A DNA stretch of 22,768 nucleotides from Magnetominusculus dajiuhuensis (GTDB lineage Bacteria > Nitrospirota > Thermodesulfovibrionia > Thermodesulfovibrionales > Magnetobacteriaceae). Shown here in pieces: positions 22,151-22,768 of the stretch. The translations under genes and the position numbers were made by a program. The notes beneath the pieces were generated by a model. The model was not told the DNA's origin, made no database searches, and saw only the letters and a program-made list of their open reading frames with translations. The stretch's first letter is position 1. Every line of letters starts with the position of its first letter. The stretch is from contig NZ_JBJUSG010000050.1 in assembly GCF_046044395.1 (NCBI RefSeq), forward strand, positions 1-22,768, in the 5' to 3' direction.

Positions 22151-22729
22151 TCAGCCTCGTTTTTTTAATTCCTGTTCCCTTGCCTTATAGTGTTCTATCC
22201 TCTCACTATACCGCATTTGAATCCTTCTATCAGCTTCTTTCTTAGCTGACTGTACCTTGTCAACGAGTTCCACATCATAAAACTGCATGATATTGTCTTC
22301 AATAATTTTGCCAAGCTCCTCAGGGTGGAGTGCCTCAAGCGCGTCCAGTTCAACTGCTCCCTCCCCATGAATGGCCTCAAAGTTGCCCTTCCGTTTGTCA
22401 GTTTCTTTGATAGGGATTTTAGGTAAGCTGTAGTATGCCACTTGTTCACTCGTTAAAATCACTGGATTTAATTTTATATCCTCTGTTATCAGCCCCTTTT
22501 CAACATATTCGTTAATAAAGAACTCGATATTCCTTGCCACTTGAACCGGCATTGACATGCCCGCTGGGTCAAAATCAGACACATATAGTATTCTGCATGG
22601 TTTCCGAATCTTGCTTATACGCTCCAGCAATAAGATAATACTAGTTATTGACATATACCCCAGCCCTGTAACGTAATTACAAGACAGTTGTTTGCATTTC
22701 GGGATAAGAATATCCCCTATAACCGACAT
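22151..22729 (-). CDS. Toprim-like protein of a mobile element, 5' end uncertain at window edge
   Basis: 192 aa from ATG 22729. ILYVSDFDPAGMSMPVQVAR (about 48-67) is the DxD of a Toprim fold as in Spo11/Top6A and phage relatives. LTSEQVAYYSLPKIPIKETD, HGEGAVELDALEALHPEEL (the usual GaVELDAL block) and a long basic C-terminal helix follow. Related proteins are common in integrative elements and are poorly understood. The frame upstream of the ATG continues as FNSFRFS for 12 codons to a TAA (22763-22765), which looks like coding sequence, so the gene may begin beyond the window with a frameshift near the C5 run at 22753-22757 (G5 in the gene). Confidence 0.65.
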   Translation of the reverse strand: MSVIGDILIPKCKQLSCNYVTGLGYMSITSIILLLERISKIRKPCRILYVSDFDPAGMSMPVQVARNIEFFINEYVEKGLITEDIKLNPVILTSEQVAYYSLPKIPIKETDKRKGNFEAIHGEGAVELDALEALHPEELGKIIEDNIMQFYDVELVDKVQSAKKEADRRIQMRYSERIEHYKAREQELKKRG

Positions 22730-22768
22730 AGAGAAGCGAAAAGAGTTAAAAGCCCCCGTGCTTTAAGG

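Overview
The window reads as a chromosomal segment of an anaerobic, autotrophy-capable bacterium. A C1/Wood-Ljungdahl-type gene set (cooC, a 5-formyl-THF cyclo-ligase, folE, folD and a MetV-like methylene-THF reductase subunit), a selenocysteine tRNA, malic enzyme, class II fumarase and many small Cys-rich proteins fit Nitrospirota or a related anaerobic lineage. This placement is inferred from gene content and is tentative.

Layout. (1) 1-540: the end of an IS110-type transposase and its structured non-coding flank. (2) 541-4111, minus: a five-gene operon cooC > 5-FCL > folE > folD > metV, with start/stop overlaps and a near-consensus promoter abutting cooC. (3) 4134-7241, minus: a secreted thaumatin-like protein and NAD-malic enzyme; fumC is divergent on the plus strand (7389-8810). 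(4) 8843-10648, minus: an arsC-arsR-acr3 arsenic operon. (5) 10797-11759: divergent FmdB-type zinc-ribbon and DUF2318-type genes. (6) 11807-16109, plus: a visibly AT-rich, apparently foreign three-gene cassette. It has a duplicated 59-bp promoter/operator unit, a 73-aa protein, a 1073-aa protein with a HECTH metallopeptidase motif, and a 230-aa protein. None of the three belongs to a family I recognise. This is the best candidate for an undescribed system. (7) 16098-18713: a frameshifted pseudogene, a 161-aa helix-plus-KPT-tail protein, a 50-aa four-Cys protein, and an iron-type alcohol dehydrogenase with an LsrG-like monooxygenase-fold protein. (8) 18714-20007: tRNA-Sec and mobile debris, namely a decapitated D12 adenine methyltransferase and an IS3 orfA/orfB remnant. 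(9) 20008-22768: tRNA-Leu(CAA) followed by the integration end of a mobile island (tyrosine integrase, Xre regulator with an operator in its promoter, Xis-like protein, a small protein, a Toprim-like protein).

How the genes work together. CooC (Ni insertion into CO dehydrogenase), FolD (methylene/methenyl-THF interconversion), MetV (methyl-THF formation with MetF) and 5-FCL (recovery of 5-formyl-THF) make the first operon a folate-C1 module serving a CODH/ACS located elsewhere. Malic enzyme and fumarase link C4 acids to pyruvate. ArsC reduces arsenate, Acr3 exports arsenite and ArsR senses it. The right-hand part is a patchwork of insertions around two tRNA genes.

Several starts were moved from the longest ORF using ribosome-binding sites or promoters. 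Three genes (cooC, the DUF2318 gene, xre) have a promoter whose predicted transcription start falls on or next to the start codon, suggesting leaderless mRNAs. No database search was run; families were recognised by eye.
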